Part shown: piece after piece, positions 35,978 through 46,930 of the stretch
How positions within the stretch are numbered: the stretch's first letter is position 1
Layout: every line of letters starts with the position of its first letter
Assembly: GCA_037178975.1 (NCBI GenBank)
Contig: JASJZH010000004.1
Coordinates: forward strand, 8,494,001-8,558,000
DNA: 64,000 nt
DNA from: Oscheius tipulae
Taxonomy: Eukaryota; Nematoda; Chromadorea; Rhabditida; Rhabditidae
Direction of reading: 5' to 3'
Translations under genes and position numbers: made by a program
Notes under the pieces: generated by a model
Database searches by the model: none
Seen by the model: the letters and a program-made list of their open reading frames with translations, nothing else
Told to the model about the DNA's origin: nothing

Positions 35978-36176
35978 GAGGAGGATCCCTTGACTCTAGT
36001 GTTCGTGTGTGGCTTTCTCGCTGAAATTGTGTGTGCATCCTATATCTCCCTATACCCCAATCAATAAACTAGTATTCGAACTTTTAGTGGACGGTAATAT
36101 AACGTAGGATAGACGCAGACAGACTCTCACCTCAGAATAGACTATCTTCTTATAACAGCCGTCTGCCCTACGAACA
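35978..36176 (-). mobile_element. Truncated solo LTR in the left arm
   Basis: Reverse-complement copy of 43138-43336. It lacks the last 37 bp of the LTR because the arm breakpoint lies inside the element. Confidence 0.75.
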
Positions 36177-36218
36177 TGCCCAATCTGGATAACGGCGACT
36201 TGTTATAGACAAGTTCAG

Positions 36219-37030
36219 CTACTTTCTAAAAGTATCCTTCAATTGAAATAAGACTTTGTTTGCCATGACGGTTCCAGAAGAATAGACATTTTCCAGGTTG
36301 ATGTTGGCAGCAATGTTAGTAAACCGATAGTAGCAAGAAAATCTTCTTCTCTTTTTTTATGACTGTACATTAAGTACAAGAGGTTCCACCAAGCTGCTTG
36401 TGGATTTTAATTGTTTTTGAGAACACCTACCTGAGTACCTCATGAAATTCTGGTTGCGTTGCCATTCTCTCAACAATCATAGCCAGACCACCGCTTACAT
36501 CAAAACATATGCCGTTTAAAGTAGAATGTAGTATGCACTTCTCAGAGGTTTTGTAGAAATTAGAAGGTCACTGCCTTTTAACATCTCATATATTACCGCA
36601 GCGCCAGCCGACTGTATCTGTGGCACGCTTGGATGATTCTTCATCGATAGCAAAGCCATTCGCAAAACGACTTCTGGTTTTTCCTTCAGTGACATTACGT
36701 ACAACTATTGGAAAAGCGTATGCTTTTGAATTCCATAATTAATAAAAATCTGCGATCTTCCGACACGATATTGGCTTCTTTTCGTGCTAATGTGGCTCAA
36801 AAGTTGTTAACCAGAAGGCAAGGAGTCACTCACAGCTCGTGTATTACGACTAGCGAAACCAAGAAATGTTCGTAGAAGAGATTACTGTGCAATTCCCGTT
36901 GCCATGTGAAATATTATCACTACTTGTTTTGCCCCTCTTCTACCATATTTCTTGATTATTTCATTAGATTTGTGCAACCATTCATCTGCTGATAAGAAAT
37001 GTGTAAGCAGCCGCTTTTGGTTTGACAAGT
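36219..37030 (-). pseudogene. Armadillo-type gene fragment, left-arm copy
   Basis: Mirror of the fragment described at 42285-43095. It encodes DEWLHKSNEIIKKYGRRGAK, MSLKEKPEVVLRMALLSMKN and VERMATQPEFHEVL on the minus strand, and ends FRK with a stop at 36219-36221. No convincing first exon was found, so I treat it as a 3' fragment. Confidence 0.45.
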
Positions 37031-37144
37031 CACAATACGAACAACAGAGAGATTGGACCGATTTTGAAATACTTCCAAAAAAAATAACAAGAAAACCAAA
37101 ATATTTAATGGCTGAAATGGAGAGACAAGAAATAGCTGTTCGAT

Positions 37145-38065
37145 CTACACACGGTATCCGCTGCCGGACTGCTTGTCGCCTTCCACTGGAATAGCAGCAG
37201 TACGAGGAGGGCAAGGGCAGTAGGCAGCGTCAGGTCCGGGACTGTAACACTTGTTTCAAAAAATATTTGAATCAAAAACTCACGCTCCAGCATTTCCAGG
37301 TCCTCCAGGCTGGCCGGGCTGTCCATCAGCTCCTTTGTTTCCAGCAGGTCCTTCGGATCCAGGTCCGCCAGGCTTTCCATCAGAGCCAGGTGCTCCAGCA
37401 GCTCCGTCGTTTCCAGCAGGTCCAGCCGGTCCAGCGGGTCCAGCAGGTCCAGGAGCTCCTTTACCCTTCTTGCCGTCTTGTCCCTTGGATCCGGGTTCTC
37501 CAGCAGGTCCAGGCTCACCATCAGATCCAGCCTCTCCGGCGGGTCCTTCGGGTCCAACCTCTCCGTCTTTTCCAGGAGCTCCAGCCTGACCAGGCTGTCC
37601 ATCGGGACCAGCAGGGCCAACTGGTCCGTCTGGTCCAGCGGGACCAGGCTCACCAGCAGGACACTTGATACATTCCTTGGGAGCAGCCGGGTGAGAAGCA
37701 GATGCTCCTACTTCACCAGCATTTCCAGGCTTTCCAGGCTGACCATCCTCTCCCTTATCTCCGGGAGCACCAGGAGGGCCGGGTGGTCCAGCGGGGCAGT
37801 TGCTTGGCTGAGGACCACAGTTGCACTTATCATCTCCTCTCTTCTTTCTTCCCACCAGCTGGGAAAAGCTGGCAGTTCGGTCAGTGTTCTTTGTGACCAT
37901 TAGAGTCCAAGAGTCGTCGGCATGAACCTTGAACTGGCGGAGCTCGAAAAGAGCGTCGTCATAGAAAGTGTTAATGTCATTGAAGAGGTAGAGACCGCCA
38001 AAAAGGATCGGGAAAAGAGCTAATCCGCTGAGAGCGACGGCAACAGTGGCCACAGCACTGCTCAT
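37145..38065 (-). CDS. Nematode cuticle collagen, left-arm copy
   Basis: Identical in sequence to the right-arm collagen at 41249-42169 and read on the opposite strand. Exon 1 runs from 38065 to 37284 and exon 2 from 37241 to 37145 (TAG). The protein has 292 residues. See the right-arm entry for the domain layout. The copy has its own TATA box at 38163-38170, carried within the duplicated arm, so it may well be expressed. It is followed in the same orientation by the armadillo-type fragment. Confidence 0.9.
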
Positions 38066-38162
38066 CTGAATTAACTGAATGAACTTGTTACTACTGAAGA
38101 GAGAAGGATAAAACGTTGAAGTGTTTAGAGGAGGAATGATGTTTGTCCTTCCCCTACTTGCC

Positions 38163-38170
38163 TATTTATA
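38163..38170 (-). promoter_or_regulatory. TATA box of the left-arm collagen
   Basis: TATAAATA on the minus strand, about 100 nt upstream of the collagen ATG; mirror of 41144-41151. Confidence 0.65.
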
Positions 38171-38363
38171 TTGGACCATGTTGCAGATACATCTCCTCAA
38201 AAAGTAGTCAATCGGATCCGATCCACGACCTTTTTCAGCCCTGCCACCAACCCGTATCCGGTTCAGCCAAGCTTTCGATTATTACGCCAGCGCGTGAGAA
38301 ACTAATTGGAATTATTTATAAGTAACACAATTAAATAGTTAACATAAAGCTGTAAAGTTATTT

Positions 38364-40371
38364 TTAGACTTCTGCCGGGTAGTCAAGACCCATCATCTGC
38401 TGTTGCTCCATCGTTTGCTCATCGATTATACTCTCTTCTCCTGCGAGCTCTTCATCCATCATGAGCTCTTCATGCAATTCAATCTTCTCCAGAGAGTTTA
38501 TAGCTTTTGCCTGTTCCTCATCCTTTCTACTATGATAAAGATGTTCAGCGATAGCAATGACAAATGCGATGAACATTCCAGCCAGCAGGACATAGAAAAT
38601 GGTGGACATCTGGGACAGGCTCAAACTTGGAGTTACTTCCTGGAAATCACTTTTTGAAAAGAATGTGAAAAGCTGACCCCGATCTGTTTGGCTTCTGTGA
38701 ATCCACATTCCGAGCGGTCTACCCACCATCGGTTTCGAAGTTTCTTCAGCTCGCCATTCTCGTCGAGGTTCAGAATAATGTCACTCATCTTGTCGATCCA
38801 CTTGCTGCCCTGGGGAAGAGCAAGACCGTAGCTGATGCTGTTCAGGTTGTCGCCTAAGAAGGTTTGGTATCTTTTTCTTAGGATATCGTTAACTCACCGA
38901 CTTTGAAGGTATCACAAGGCTTCTTAGAATTTTGGTACTCATTAGCTGTGGACTCCAAGATAAAGGCGTAGTTTCCTTTACTCTCCCGGACTCTTTGGAT
39001 GCCCTCGAAGTAGCTTTTGACGAAAACGGACGGTTCCTGCTGTTGCATGTTGATCCAAGCTCGGTTGTAGACATCGATCTTGGCATTCTAGAGCTCCATG
39101 TTTTCCCAATTTTGTTCTGTTCACCTTGAAGAAGCTAGCAGTAGAACCACCCGCTTGGAGTCCGTACTTGATCGTGCTCTGCTTGACCAGATCGTCTATG
39201 CTCTGTATCGGGGCTCTAGTGACAGTTTTCTGATCGGACAAGTAGGCTGCCAGATTAGCTGTGTAGCAGCAAATGACGACAAGAGCAAAGAACCACCAGA
39301 TGCAGGAGGCAATGCGAGCGGCTATCGACCTAAAAATGGGAATCACTGGTTTATGCTTCACAAACCTAGAGTCGATGCCTTTGAGAGGGAACCAGAAACA
39401 GGTAAGGATGGTAATATCGTGGGAAATGGGTCCACTGCTACGGACATGGGTTTGTTGCGAAACAAAGAAGACGACCAGGGAGACCTGAAAAGCAGCCAGT
39501 ACTAATTGGCCCTCTAGTGTTCACCGCAATGTAGGAGACCCCAATAGCAATCCAGGTTTCCATCGTGAACGGCTTAAAAAAGCTGAACACGTCGACTTTC
39601 ATCTGATCCGGCTTCTTCATCATGATTGAGATTCCGGTGGTCATGAACGGATGCGTGAAGTCGATTACTTTTTGTCTTTCCTAGCAATCATTTACTTACA
39701 AACACTGTTCCCTTACCTGGTTGATAGTAATCGGAGCCATTCCCAGGTCAGCTTTTCCAGCCACAAGATCTCCAATGATGCCTGTCCAAGTACCATCCTC
39801 ATTTTGGTCTCCGATATTGGAACGTTCCACTATCTAAAGATTTTGTTTATGATACCGAAAAGTTTAAAGAACCTCGTACTCAAAGCCCATTCTGGCCGAG
39901 AGTCTGTTCAGGAGATCAATGTTGAATCCCTCGTACTTGCCGTTTCCTTCACATTCCGCCAATGTGTTTCTGCCAAAGTCGCACTCCTTCTTCACCATAA
40001 TGAACGGAGCAACCGGAAGTTTTTCGATATTGTTGCCAATAGGGAGAAAATACCTTGCAGACGTCTATAACAAGAGTAGGAAGAGTTATGTTTTCCTGCT
40101 TGGCTGAAAATTGGAATCTTCGAAAAAGTCGTATGATTAGGCACACTGGGAACTTCCGATTTGACCTGCTAGTTTTAGGCAGTAACTTTTTCGGATAACA
40201 GAAAATCTCCAAGTGCTTGAGTTCAAACTGAATCTCACTTTTGACATATCCAAACAGCATAGTGGTTGTGATTTCTGGAGTGTCTGGAGTAGTTGTCTTG
40301 ACCGTCACTGCTTGGCCACGACAGTATTGCTCTAACAATATGAAGCTGACCAAGAAGACCAGTCGTCTCAT
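38364..40371 (-). CDS. Divergent ionotropic glutamate receptor lacking a large amino-terminal domain
   Basis: Minus-strand gene from the ATG at 40371 (MRRLVFLVSFILLEQYCRGQ, signal peptide) to the TAA at 38364-38366. Only about 50 residues precede the S1 ligand-binding lobe, so the usual 400-residue amino-terminal domain is absent. S1 has APFIMVKK, GFNIDLLNRLSARMGFEYE and APITINQVREQ, which keeps the T-x-x-R ligand-contact arginine if the donor near 39708 is used. M1 is WIAIGVSYIAV. The pore loop ILTCFWFPLKGIDSR departs from the usual WFxxxxFMQQG. M3 reads IWWFFALVVICCYTANLAAY, a SYTANLAAF motif with C for S. S2 contains ESTANEYQ, keeping the E that binds the ligand amino group. M4 is STIFYVLLAGMFIAFVIAIA, followed by an acidic/Gln tail. 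It sits in the spacer of the inverted duplication and is single copy. Confidence 0.88.
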
Positions 40372-41143
40372 TGTCTAAAAGCAAGTTCATGACGATCAAC
40401 ATCCAAAAACGGTGCTCGATGAACTACCAAAAAGACTGACAATGCCCTAGTGCTCTAGGTGCAACTCTCCGCCCTCGAATGTTTTATGCATGTTTAATGC
40501 CAGAATTGAGACATAAACGTCAGACAATTCCATGAATTAGACCCAAAAGACATATTGCAGACAGGGCTGAAGGTGTCAAAATGCATTTTTGAATATCCCG
40601 AAGAGAAAGAAAAAAGGCCTACTGGGAAAAGCGACGACGAAATTAGTTCGCCTGGGTGCAGACTCACGCAGCATGATCTCAATGTAATTAGTCGCCAGAA
40701 AGGACTTTTGGTCGAAGAACAGATGATGAGCTCGTAAAAACTATAATAGTACAAGGTAGTAAAAATGTTGAAAACACCTCAAAGCTCAACGTAAAGAGTC
40801 CAATTGTACTTCAGAGTTCATATTACACGACAGTTTGCAGCAACTAATTTGTTAATTGGAGGTAAACATAAAAGACAATGTGGTGCACAAACTATACAGC
40901 AAAGACAACTCTGGGAATCTTCATTTTTTTTCACCTACTTTCTACATGTTACATTTGTTTGGGTCCTTTTGCTAAGCTATCGCAACTATCCGATCTCTTT
41001 GAATGACATCGCTTTCTCACGCGCTGGCGTAATAATCGAAAGCTTGGCTGAACCGGATACGGGTTGGTGGCAGGGCTGAAAAAGGTCGTGGATCGGATCC
41101 GATTGACTACTTTTTGAGGAGATGTATCTGCAACATGGTCCAA

Positions 41144-41151
41144 TATAAATA
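41144..41151 (+). promoter_or_regulatory. TATA box of the right-arm collagen
   Basis: TATAAATA about 100 nt upstream of the collagen ATG at 41249. The ATG itself follows AATTCAG directly, which could serve as a trans-splice acceptor. Confidence 0.65.
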
Positions 41152-41248
41152 GGCAAGTAGGGGAAGGACAAACATCATTCCTCCTCTAAACACTTCAACG
41201 TTTTATCCTTCTCTCTTCAGTAGTAACAAGTTCATTCAGTTAATTCAG

Positions 41249-42169
41249 ATGAGCAGTGCTGTGGCCACTGTTGCCGTCGCTCTCAGCGGATTAGCTCTTT
41301 TCCCGATCCTTTTTGGCGGTCTCTACCTCTTCAATGACATTAACACTTTCTATGACGACGCTCTTTTCGAGCTCCGCCAGTTCAAGGTTCATGCCGACGA
41401 CTCTTGGACTCTAATGGTCACAAAGAACACTGACCGAACTGCCAGCTTTTCCCAGCTGGTGGGAAGAAAGAAGAGAGGAGATGATAAGTGCAACTGTGGT
41501 CCTCAGCCAAGCAACTGCCCCGCTGGACCACCCGGCCCTCCTGGTGCTCCCGGAGATAAGGGAGAGGATGGTCAGCCTGGAAAGCCTGGAAATGCTGGTG
41601 AAGTAGGAGCATCTGCTTCTCACCCGGCTGCTCCCAAGGAATGTATCAAGTGTCCTGCTGGTGAGCCTGGTCCCGCTGGACCAGACGGACCAGTTGGCCC
41701 TGCTGGTCCCGATGGACAGCCTGGTCAGGCTGGAGCTCCTGGAAAAGACGGAGAGGTTGGACCCGAAGGACCCGCCGGAGAGGCTGGATCTGATGGTGAG
41801 CCTGGACCTGCTGGAGAACCCGGATCCAAGGGACAAGACGGCAAGAAGGGTAAAGGAGCTCCTGGACCTGCTGGACCCGCTGGACCGGCTGGACCTGCTG
41901 GAAACGACGGAGCTGCTGGAGCACCTGGCTCTGATGGAAAGCCTGGCGGACCTGGATCCGAAGGACCTGCTGGAAACAAAGGAGCTGATGGACAGCCCGG
42001 CCAGCCTGGAGGACCTGGAAATGCTGGAGCGTGAGTTTTTGATTCAAATATTTTTTGAAACAAGTGTTACAGTCCCGGACCTGACGCTGCCTACTGCCCT
42101 TGCCCTCCTCGTACTGCTGCTATTCCAGTGGAAGGCGACAAGCAGTCCGGCAGCGGATACCGTGTGTAG
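41249..42169 (+). CDS. Nematode cuticle collagen, right-arm copy
   Basis: Two exons, 41249-42030 and 42073-42169, encode 292 residues. Residues 1-30 contain a hydrophobic segment ([18 protein letters not shown]), typical of cuticle collagen precursors. A basic site RKKR at residues 73-76 would be cut by a subtilisin-like (BLI-4-type) protease. A cysteine cluster [10 protein letters not shown] (81-90) precedes a first short Gly-X-Y block. A linker with CIKC separates it from the long Gly-X-Y domain, which is broken briefly. The C-terminus has YCPCPPR and a short tail. This order of cysteine clusters and triple-helix blocks fits the col/dpy-type collagens that are secreted by the hypodermis and crosslinked into the cuticle. 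Exact duplicate of 37145-38065. Confidence 0.95.
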
Positions 42170-42284
42170 ATCGAACAGCTATTTCTTGTCTCTCCATTTC
42201 AGCCATTAAATATTTTGGTTTTCTTGTTATTTTTTTTGGAAGTATTTCAAAATCGGTCCAATCTCTCTGTTGTTCGTATTGTGA

Positions 42285-43095
42285 CTTGTCAAACCAAAAG
42301 CGGCTGCTTACACATTTCTTATCAGCAGATGAATGGTTGCACAAATCTAATGAAATAATCAAGAAATATGGTAGAAGAGGGGCAAAACAAGTAGTGATAA
42401 TATTTCACATGGCAACGGGAATTGCACAGTAATCTCTTCTACGAACATTTCTTGGTTTCGCTAGTCGTAATACACGAGCTGTGAGTGACTCCTTGCCTTC
42501 TGGTTAACAACTTTTGAGCCACATTAGCACGAAAAGAAGCCAATATCGTGTCGGAAGATCGCAGATTTTTATTAATTATGGAATTCAAAAGCATACGCTT
42601 TTCCAATAGTTGTACGTAATGTCACTGAAGGAAAAACCAGAAGTCGTTTTGCGAATGGCTTTGCTATCGATGAAGAATCATCCAAGCGTGCCACAGATAC
42701 AGTCGGCTGGCGCTGCGGTAATATATGAGATGTTAAAAGGCAGTGACCTTCTAATTTCTACAAAACCTCTGAGAAGTGCATACTACATTCTACTTTAAAC
42801 GGCATATGTTTTGATGTAAGCGGTGGTCTGGCTATGATTGTTGAGAGAATGGCAACGCAACCAGAATTTCATGAGGTACTCAGGTAGGTGTTCTCAAAAA
42901 CAATTAAAATCCACAAGCAGCTTGGTGGAACCTCTTGTACTTAATGTACAGTCATAAAAAAAGAGAAGAAGATTTTCTTGCTACTATCGGTTTACTAACA
43001 TTGCTGCCAACATCAACCTGGAAAATGTCTATTCTTCTGGAACCGTCATGGCAAACAAAGTCTTATTTCAATTGAAGGATACTTTTAGAAAGTAG
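42285..43095 (+). pseudogene. Armadillo-type gene fragment, right-arm copy
   Basis: Spliced pieces encode DEWLHKSNEIIKKYGRRGAK, GIAHRNTRA, ARKEANI joined to LYVMSLKEKPEVVLRMALLS, then HPSVPQIQSAGAAVIYEML, an armadillo-like helix pattern. The next stretch (CILHSTLNGICFDVSGG, VERMATQPEFHEVL) lies in another frame, and I found no donor/acceptor pair joining it in phase, so there may be a frameshift. The last piece, ENVYSSGTVMANKVLFQLKD, ends FRK with TAG at 43093-43095. The 5' boundary is uncertain and no start exon was seen. The pattern recalls ZYG11/ZER1-type armadillo domains, but that is only an impression. Confidence 0.45.
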
Positions 43096-43137
43096 CTGAA
43101 CTTGTCTATAACAAGTCGCCGTTATCCAGATTGGGCA

Positions 43138-43373
43138 TGTTCGTAGGGCAGACGGCTGTTATAAGAAGATAGTCTATTCTGAGGTGAGAGTCTGTCTGCG
43201 TCTATCCTACGTTATATTACCGTCCACTAAAAGTTCGAATACTAGTTTATTGATTGGGGTATAGGGAGATATAGGATGCACACACAATTTCAGCGAGAAA
43301 GCCACACACGAACACTAGAGTCAAGGGATCCTCCTCTTGGAGGCGGGGAATCTGGTCAAAGTCGGGAGCGACA
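43138..43373 (+). mobile_element. Solo LTR-like element (copy in the right arm)
   Basis: 236 bp starting TGTTCGTAG and ending GGGAGCGACA, thus TG...CA, about 85-90% similar by eye to 61827-62080. No matching 5-bp flank is seen here, unlike the second copy. Positions 43138-43336 belong to the duplicated arm; 43337-43373 do not. Confidence 0.7.
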
Positions 43374-44235
43374 GATGCTTTTGACCCTCTGTTCATTGGT
43401 AATCGGACTATTCATTCCTCCAGGATTATTTTAACTTTTCAGTGTTCTACTTAGTCTGTTTTGTGTTTTTAGGGAATAGTATCTACACGTATTGTTTCCG
43501 GGAAGCGGGTGTTTGCTTTTGTAGTCCATTTGCTTCAACTCATGACATTACATTCTTGAATACTTTCGAACTTCAACTAATCGACGTCTTTTGAATATGC
43601 AGACTAGAAGAAGGCAGTAGACTATGGCCAATACACTTGTTTGGAACTGTTTTGCTCTGTCCTGAGCTGTACAGTATCATATTATCTCTTTGCATATAGC
43701 TTTTGATTTTTGAGTATCCCAGAACAAGATTCCTACTTCAGACAAATCCCAACCTCGAGTCCTACCGCCAAAAAAATCCACGGCCACTTCTGAAGCTTTC
43801 ACGGGGGATTAGAGATTCGCAGTTTGTGCTGAAGAGGCGACAGAATGATAGTTACGGGCATGGGGCGGCGTTTCAGATCCCGACTTGGTTGATGGACTGC
43901 GGATGTAAGTACGGCAACGACTATGGAACTCTCTAAAATCGAATTGTTATGAAAGTCCCTCAGATTCAATTTATGTAAGCTACTAAGAAGTGTGTACTTT
44001 TTCAGACATGGTTTGCCATAGCTATTGTTCTACTTGCGCAAGATATGCTTCTGACATCACAATATTACAGTTTCGATAAAAGTGTAAAACATGGTTTTAA
44101 AACGTTTCTTTTGTTTAAGTGCAACAGGGTATTTGACAAACAAAATTGTCCACCTGGTCGGAACAGAAAGCATCAGTCCACTGGTACTTCAGACATCCTA
44201 ACGGATTTGGATTATCCTGCAGTAGCTGAAATGAC
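43374..44235. other. Interval without a supported gene
   Basis: A 77-codon open frame (43703-43936) and a 64-codon frame (44045-44239) exist, but neither has a recognisable motif or splice context. No repeats were noticed. Confidence 0.4.
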
Positions 44236-44768
44236 CTAGATATTGTCCCTCTTCAAAATAATTACAATAATGCAACTAGTTGCACCGGGTGGGTCATCAA
44301 GGCCACAGTATTTGTTATAGTCGCCCATGCCCGGCATCACCCGGACTCCATTGTCACTCCAAGCATAAGGGAAGTTCCCGACTCGTCTGAGTCCAATCCA
44401 AGTGTTCTGCGTATAGCTTGTTGTATCAGTTCCTGTTGAAGCAAGATCTAAAAAAAAACAATAGTTTCTGTTGCTCTCAACCAACCTGTGATAAAAGTAT
44501 TTGTAGCGTCATCGCGAATAGCTGCTAAATGTCCATTAGCACCGAATGCCGCGCACATGCTCTCAGCTCCGTTCCAATTGGTCCGTGTCCTGCCAACAAA
44601 ATAGCAAAATGTAGTGTGAGCAAAGTAAGTGAAGCCCATAGGGCATTGTACTGAAATATCCAAAGTTATTGGCACTTTAAAAAGCATACGAGTGGTCGTT
44701 GTAGTTGTAGTAGTTGTTGTTGTTGTTGTTGTTGATGTCGTTGTGGTTTCTGAAAGGACATCTTCCAA
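44236..44768 (-). CDS. C-type lectin-like domain protein with poly-threonine linker (partial model)
   Basis: Minus strand. A threonine-run exon, encoded by a GTT/GTA triplet repeat on the plus strand at about 44697-44745, splices at about 44689/44651 to VQCPMGFTYFAHTTFCYFVG. This is followed by WNGAESMCAAFGANGHLAAI, the start of a C-type lectin fold. After an intron near 44485-44450 come TQNTWIGLRRVGNFPYAWSD and YCGLDDPPGATSC. The frame then ends IIVIILKRDNI at 44236 without the usual W-N-D...C...C end of the domain, so the last part of the fold seems missing. The signal-peptide exon was not identified; an open frame at 45069-44815 could supply the N-terminus, but shows no clear signal. Thr-rich linkers next to lectin domains are common in nematode secreted lectins. 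Confidence 0.6.
44697..44745 (+). repeat. GTT/GTA trinucleotide tract coding for poly-Thr on the minus strand
   Basis: Imperfect (GTT)n/(GTA)n tract of about 45 bp within the lectin-like gene. Its length would be expected to vary between individuals. Confidence 0.8.
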
Positions 44769-45264
44769 TCATCAAGTCTGGCCCCAGGTTTCAAAATGCG
44801 TTTGCCGAGCCCCATTAAAAATTTGCAAAAGGAGAAAAAGGGACATAACTGATGTTTGTCTCGACTATTTTCGACTGTTTATCATTGCTGGTTAAAATGA
44901 TTAAAGTGATGTAATTCGTGTCTATTTCCAACGCTGAGCTTTTTACCATACAAGCTAGGCTGTTCCCAATTGGGGCTCGAGTGACAGTTAGGTGTTCTTT
45001 CAGTCGAGCTGCCGTGACAGGAGCAACGTTTTCCCAGAGACACATCTCCCAAGCTGACTTGACTTGCAAACAGTTGTCACTAATTGCTGTTACAAAGTAT
45101 CTGACAAATTGGCAATTACGACTTCAGGCACATGCACACATACACACACAGACTTTTGTGCATTTAGAACATATATACCTCGCGAAATGTCAACAACAGC
45201 AAAGTAGTTCGTTCGGGGGATTTTTATTTTACTAATAGCTAGAAAGATCTTTCATAGGGGACAT

Positions 45265-46930
45265 TTATCGTTCCTTCTTCGTAGTCTCGCTTCTCTCTAC
45301 AACAGACGAAGCCGTCTTTGAAACTTTACGGAAGAGCGGATTGTTCGAGTCGACGGTAGGCTGGATGGACTCCACTTGAGAGACAGTAACAGTGGTTTCC
45401 AGTCGGGAGAGGACAAACTCGAACTCCTCCACATCCTTATCCTTCAACACAAGACAACAGAATATCAAGAAGTGCTCTTTGAACTTTTCACGAATCCTTT
45501 TCTGAAGAGTGACGCAGAATATTCTAGAACCGAGCTGTTTGCTATTACAGTGAAACCCACCCAATAAGCAGAATCGCACAGAGTTTGGGAAACTGGTCGA
45601 AGAAGAACACCCGCCACATTTCTTCAGAAGTAAAAGTATGTCCAGCAAAATGGTAAAGCAGAGTGGAGCAGAGATACACGAAACCAGTGAGAAGGGTTTG
45701 TAAGAAAAATGACATTTCAGCCTCCACAGTACGCGTTTGTTTAGATTTCTGTAATGTGTTATTTATCTTTTTTAGCTACTGATCCTACCCGTTTCCTCTG
45801 AAGCAGTCCTATGGCCACGATCAGATCGAAACAGACAGTGACAAGAACAATTGACAAGGAAAACACTGCATCCCAACGCTCCAGCCAGGTAGAACAGTAA
45901 TCAAGGCCGTAGGTGAATATGGTGTACTCTTCGTGGTAGATGTACGTGCAGCTAGCTGAAAATGATGCTTAAGTTTTTGTTATTTTCTGCCGATTGAGGT
46001 CGCCCATAACACGGTTGGGTCCCACCCCTACCGTCTCGGCGAAAGGACTTGGCTGCCGCAGCCAAATTCTTCCTCCCAACTGCCAAATGCTCAACGCTTT
46101 GTGAAACATGAGAACGCTGTGATAGCTGTGAACGACACGGTTTTTGGTTGTTGTGTACTAATGACTGTACTTTCTGTGAAAACCTACATATTGGAGTTGC
46201 TACTAACAGGAAGAATGGAATGGCAACGATCCAGCTGCCGGCTATCATCTTGAACACATTGTTCTTTTTGAATGTGTGAGCATATCTGAATAGCGGCCTT
46301 TGGTCGATAAAATTAACATACTGTAAGTGCCAAACAATTGCGTAGAGGCGATTAAAGCTCATGAGGAAATGTGACAACAGGGAGACGTAGTAGACGTACA
46401 AGAAAAGTCCACCCATTCCTGCTTTGAACCAATGCTGGAACATTGAACCGTCCATTCTGAAACCAGCCATGTGTTTCAATAGAAAAATAAAGCTCACGTG
46501 TCATCATAGATTTTGTACACAACCGAGGGGATGCAGTAGAACATCATAATAAGAACAATGGAAGAGTTAGCAGTACATGAAGATATTAGGAAGTAGCAAA
46601 ACACTTGCTTCAACTTGAATGAATGGTTGTGAATCAACGAGTAAAAGTCACCTGTTTGTCCGAAAGGATGATAACAACTGGGTACAGGGTGAAGAGAAGA
46701 GCTAGTACACCTCCCTACAACATTCAACCTTTAGTCATGCCTTGTTTAACAGTTTTCTATACTCTAATTAAGTTGGTGCGTGATAAGTAAAGTGACAAAA
46801 AACTATTGGAGCTTGCAGCAAAAAGCCTGATTTTGAACACTTTCCTGATACTCACCAATCCCATGAACAGGCTAGCATAGAAGAGATCCGTAGCATTCAG
46901 CTCTGGATGCTTGTTAGCAGTCCAAATCAT
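45265..46930 (-). CDS. Serpentine chemoreceptor, Srx-like
   Basis: Minus-strand gene from the ATG at 46930 (MIWTANKHPELNATDLFYAS, with an N-glycosylation site NAT) to the stop at 45265. TM1 is GGVLALLFTLYPVVIILSDK; TM2 is LISSCTANSSIVLIMMFYC. The TM3-end motif SHFLMSFNRLYAIVWHLQY has the N-R(L/F)-x-A-(I/V) pattern of Srx receptors. Further exons give SWIVAIPFFLLVATPI, a C-x-Y loop before DAVFSLSIVLVTVCFDLIVA, and KQTRTVEAEMSFFLQTLLTG at TM6, where the E..FF.Q motif is Srx-like. The C-tail is unusually long (about 75 residues) and Ser/Thr/Val-rich, ending SETTKKER. Likely chemosensory. Confidence 0.8.

Larger units (their letters stand above)
35978..38301 (-). repeat. Left arm of a large inverted duplication
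   Basis: Reverse complement of 41013-43336, with coordinates summing to 79314 throughout, so no net insertion or deletion separates the arms. All positions I compared, including both collagen exons, the 3' flank and the LTR part, were identical. The outer end cuts an LTR that is complete at the other arm. The inner end is between GCGTGAGAAA and CTAATTGG. Confidence 0.95.
41013..43336 (+). repeat. Right arm of a large inverted duplication
   Basis: Partner of 35978-38301; spacer 38302-41012 (2,711 bp). The LTR at its outer edge continues uninterrupted to 43373, which marks this arm as the probable source copy. Confidence 0.95.

Noticed and set aside
37251-37668. Proline/glycine- or glutamine-rich open frames opposite the collagen genes (also 41646-42063)
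   Set aside because: They are antisense or shifted readings of the Gly-X-Y repeat; the codon periodicity of the collagen keeps those frames open.
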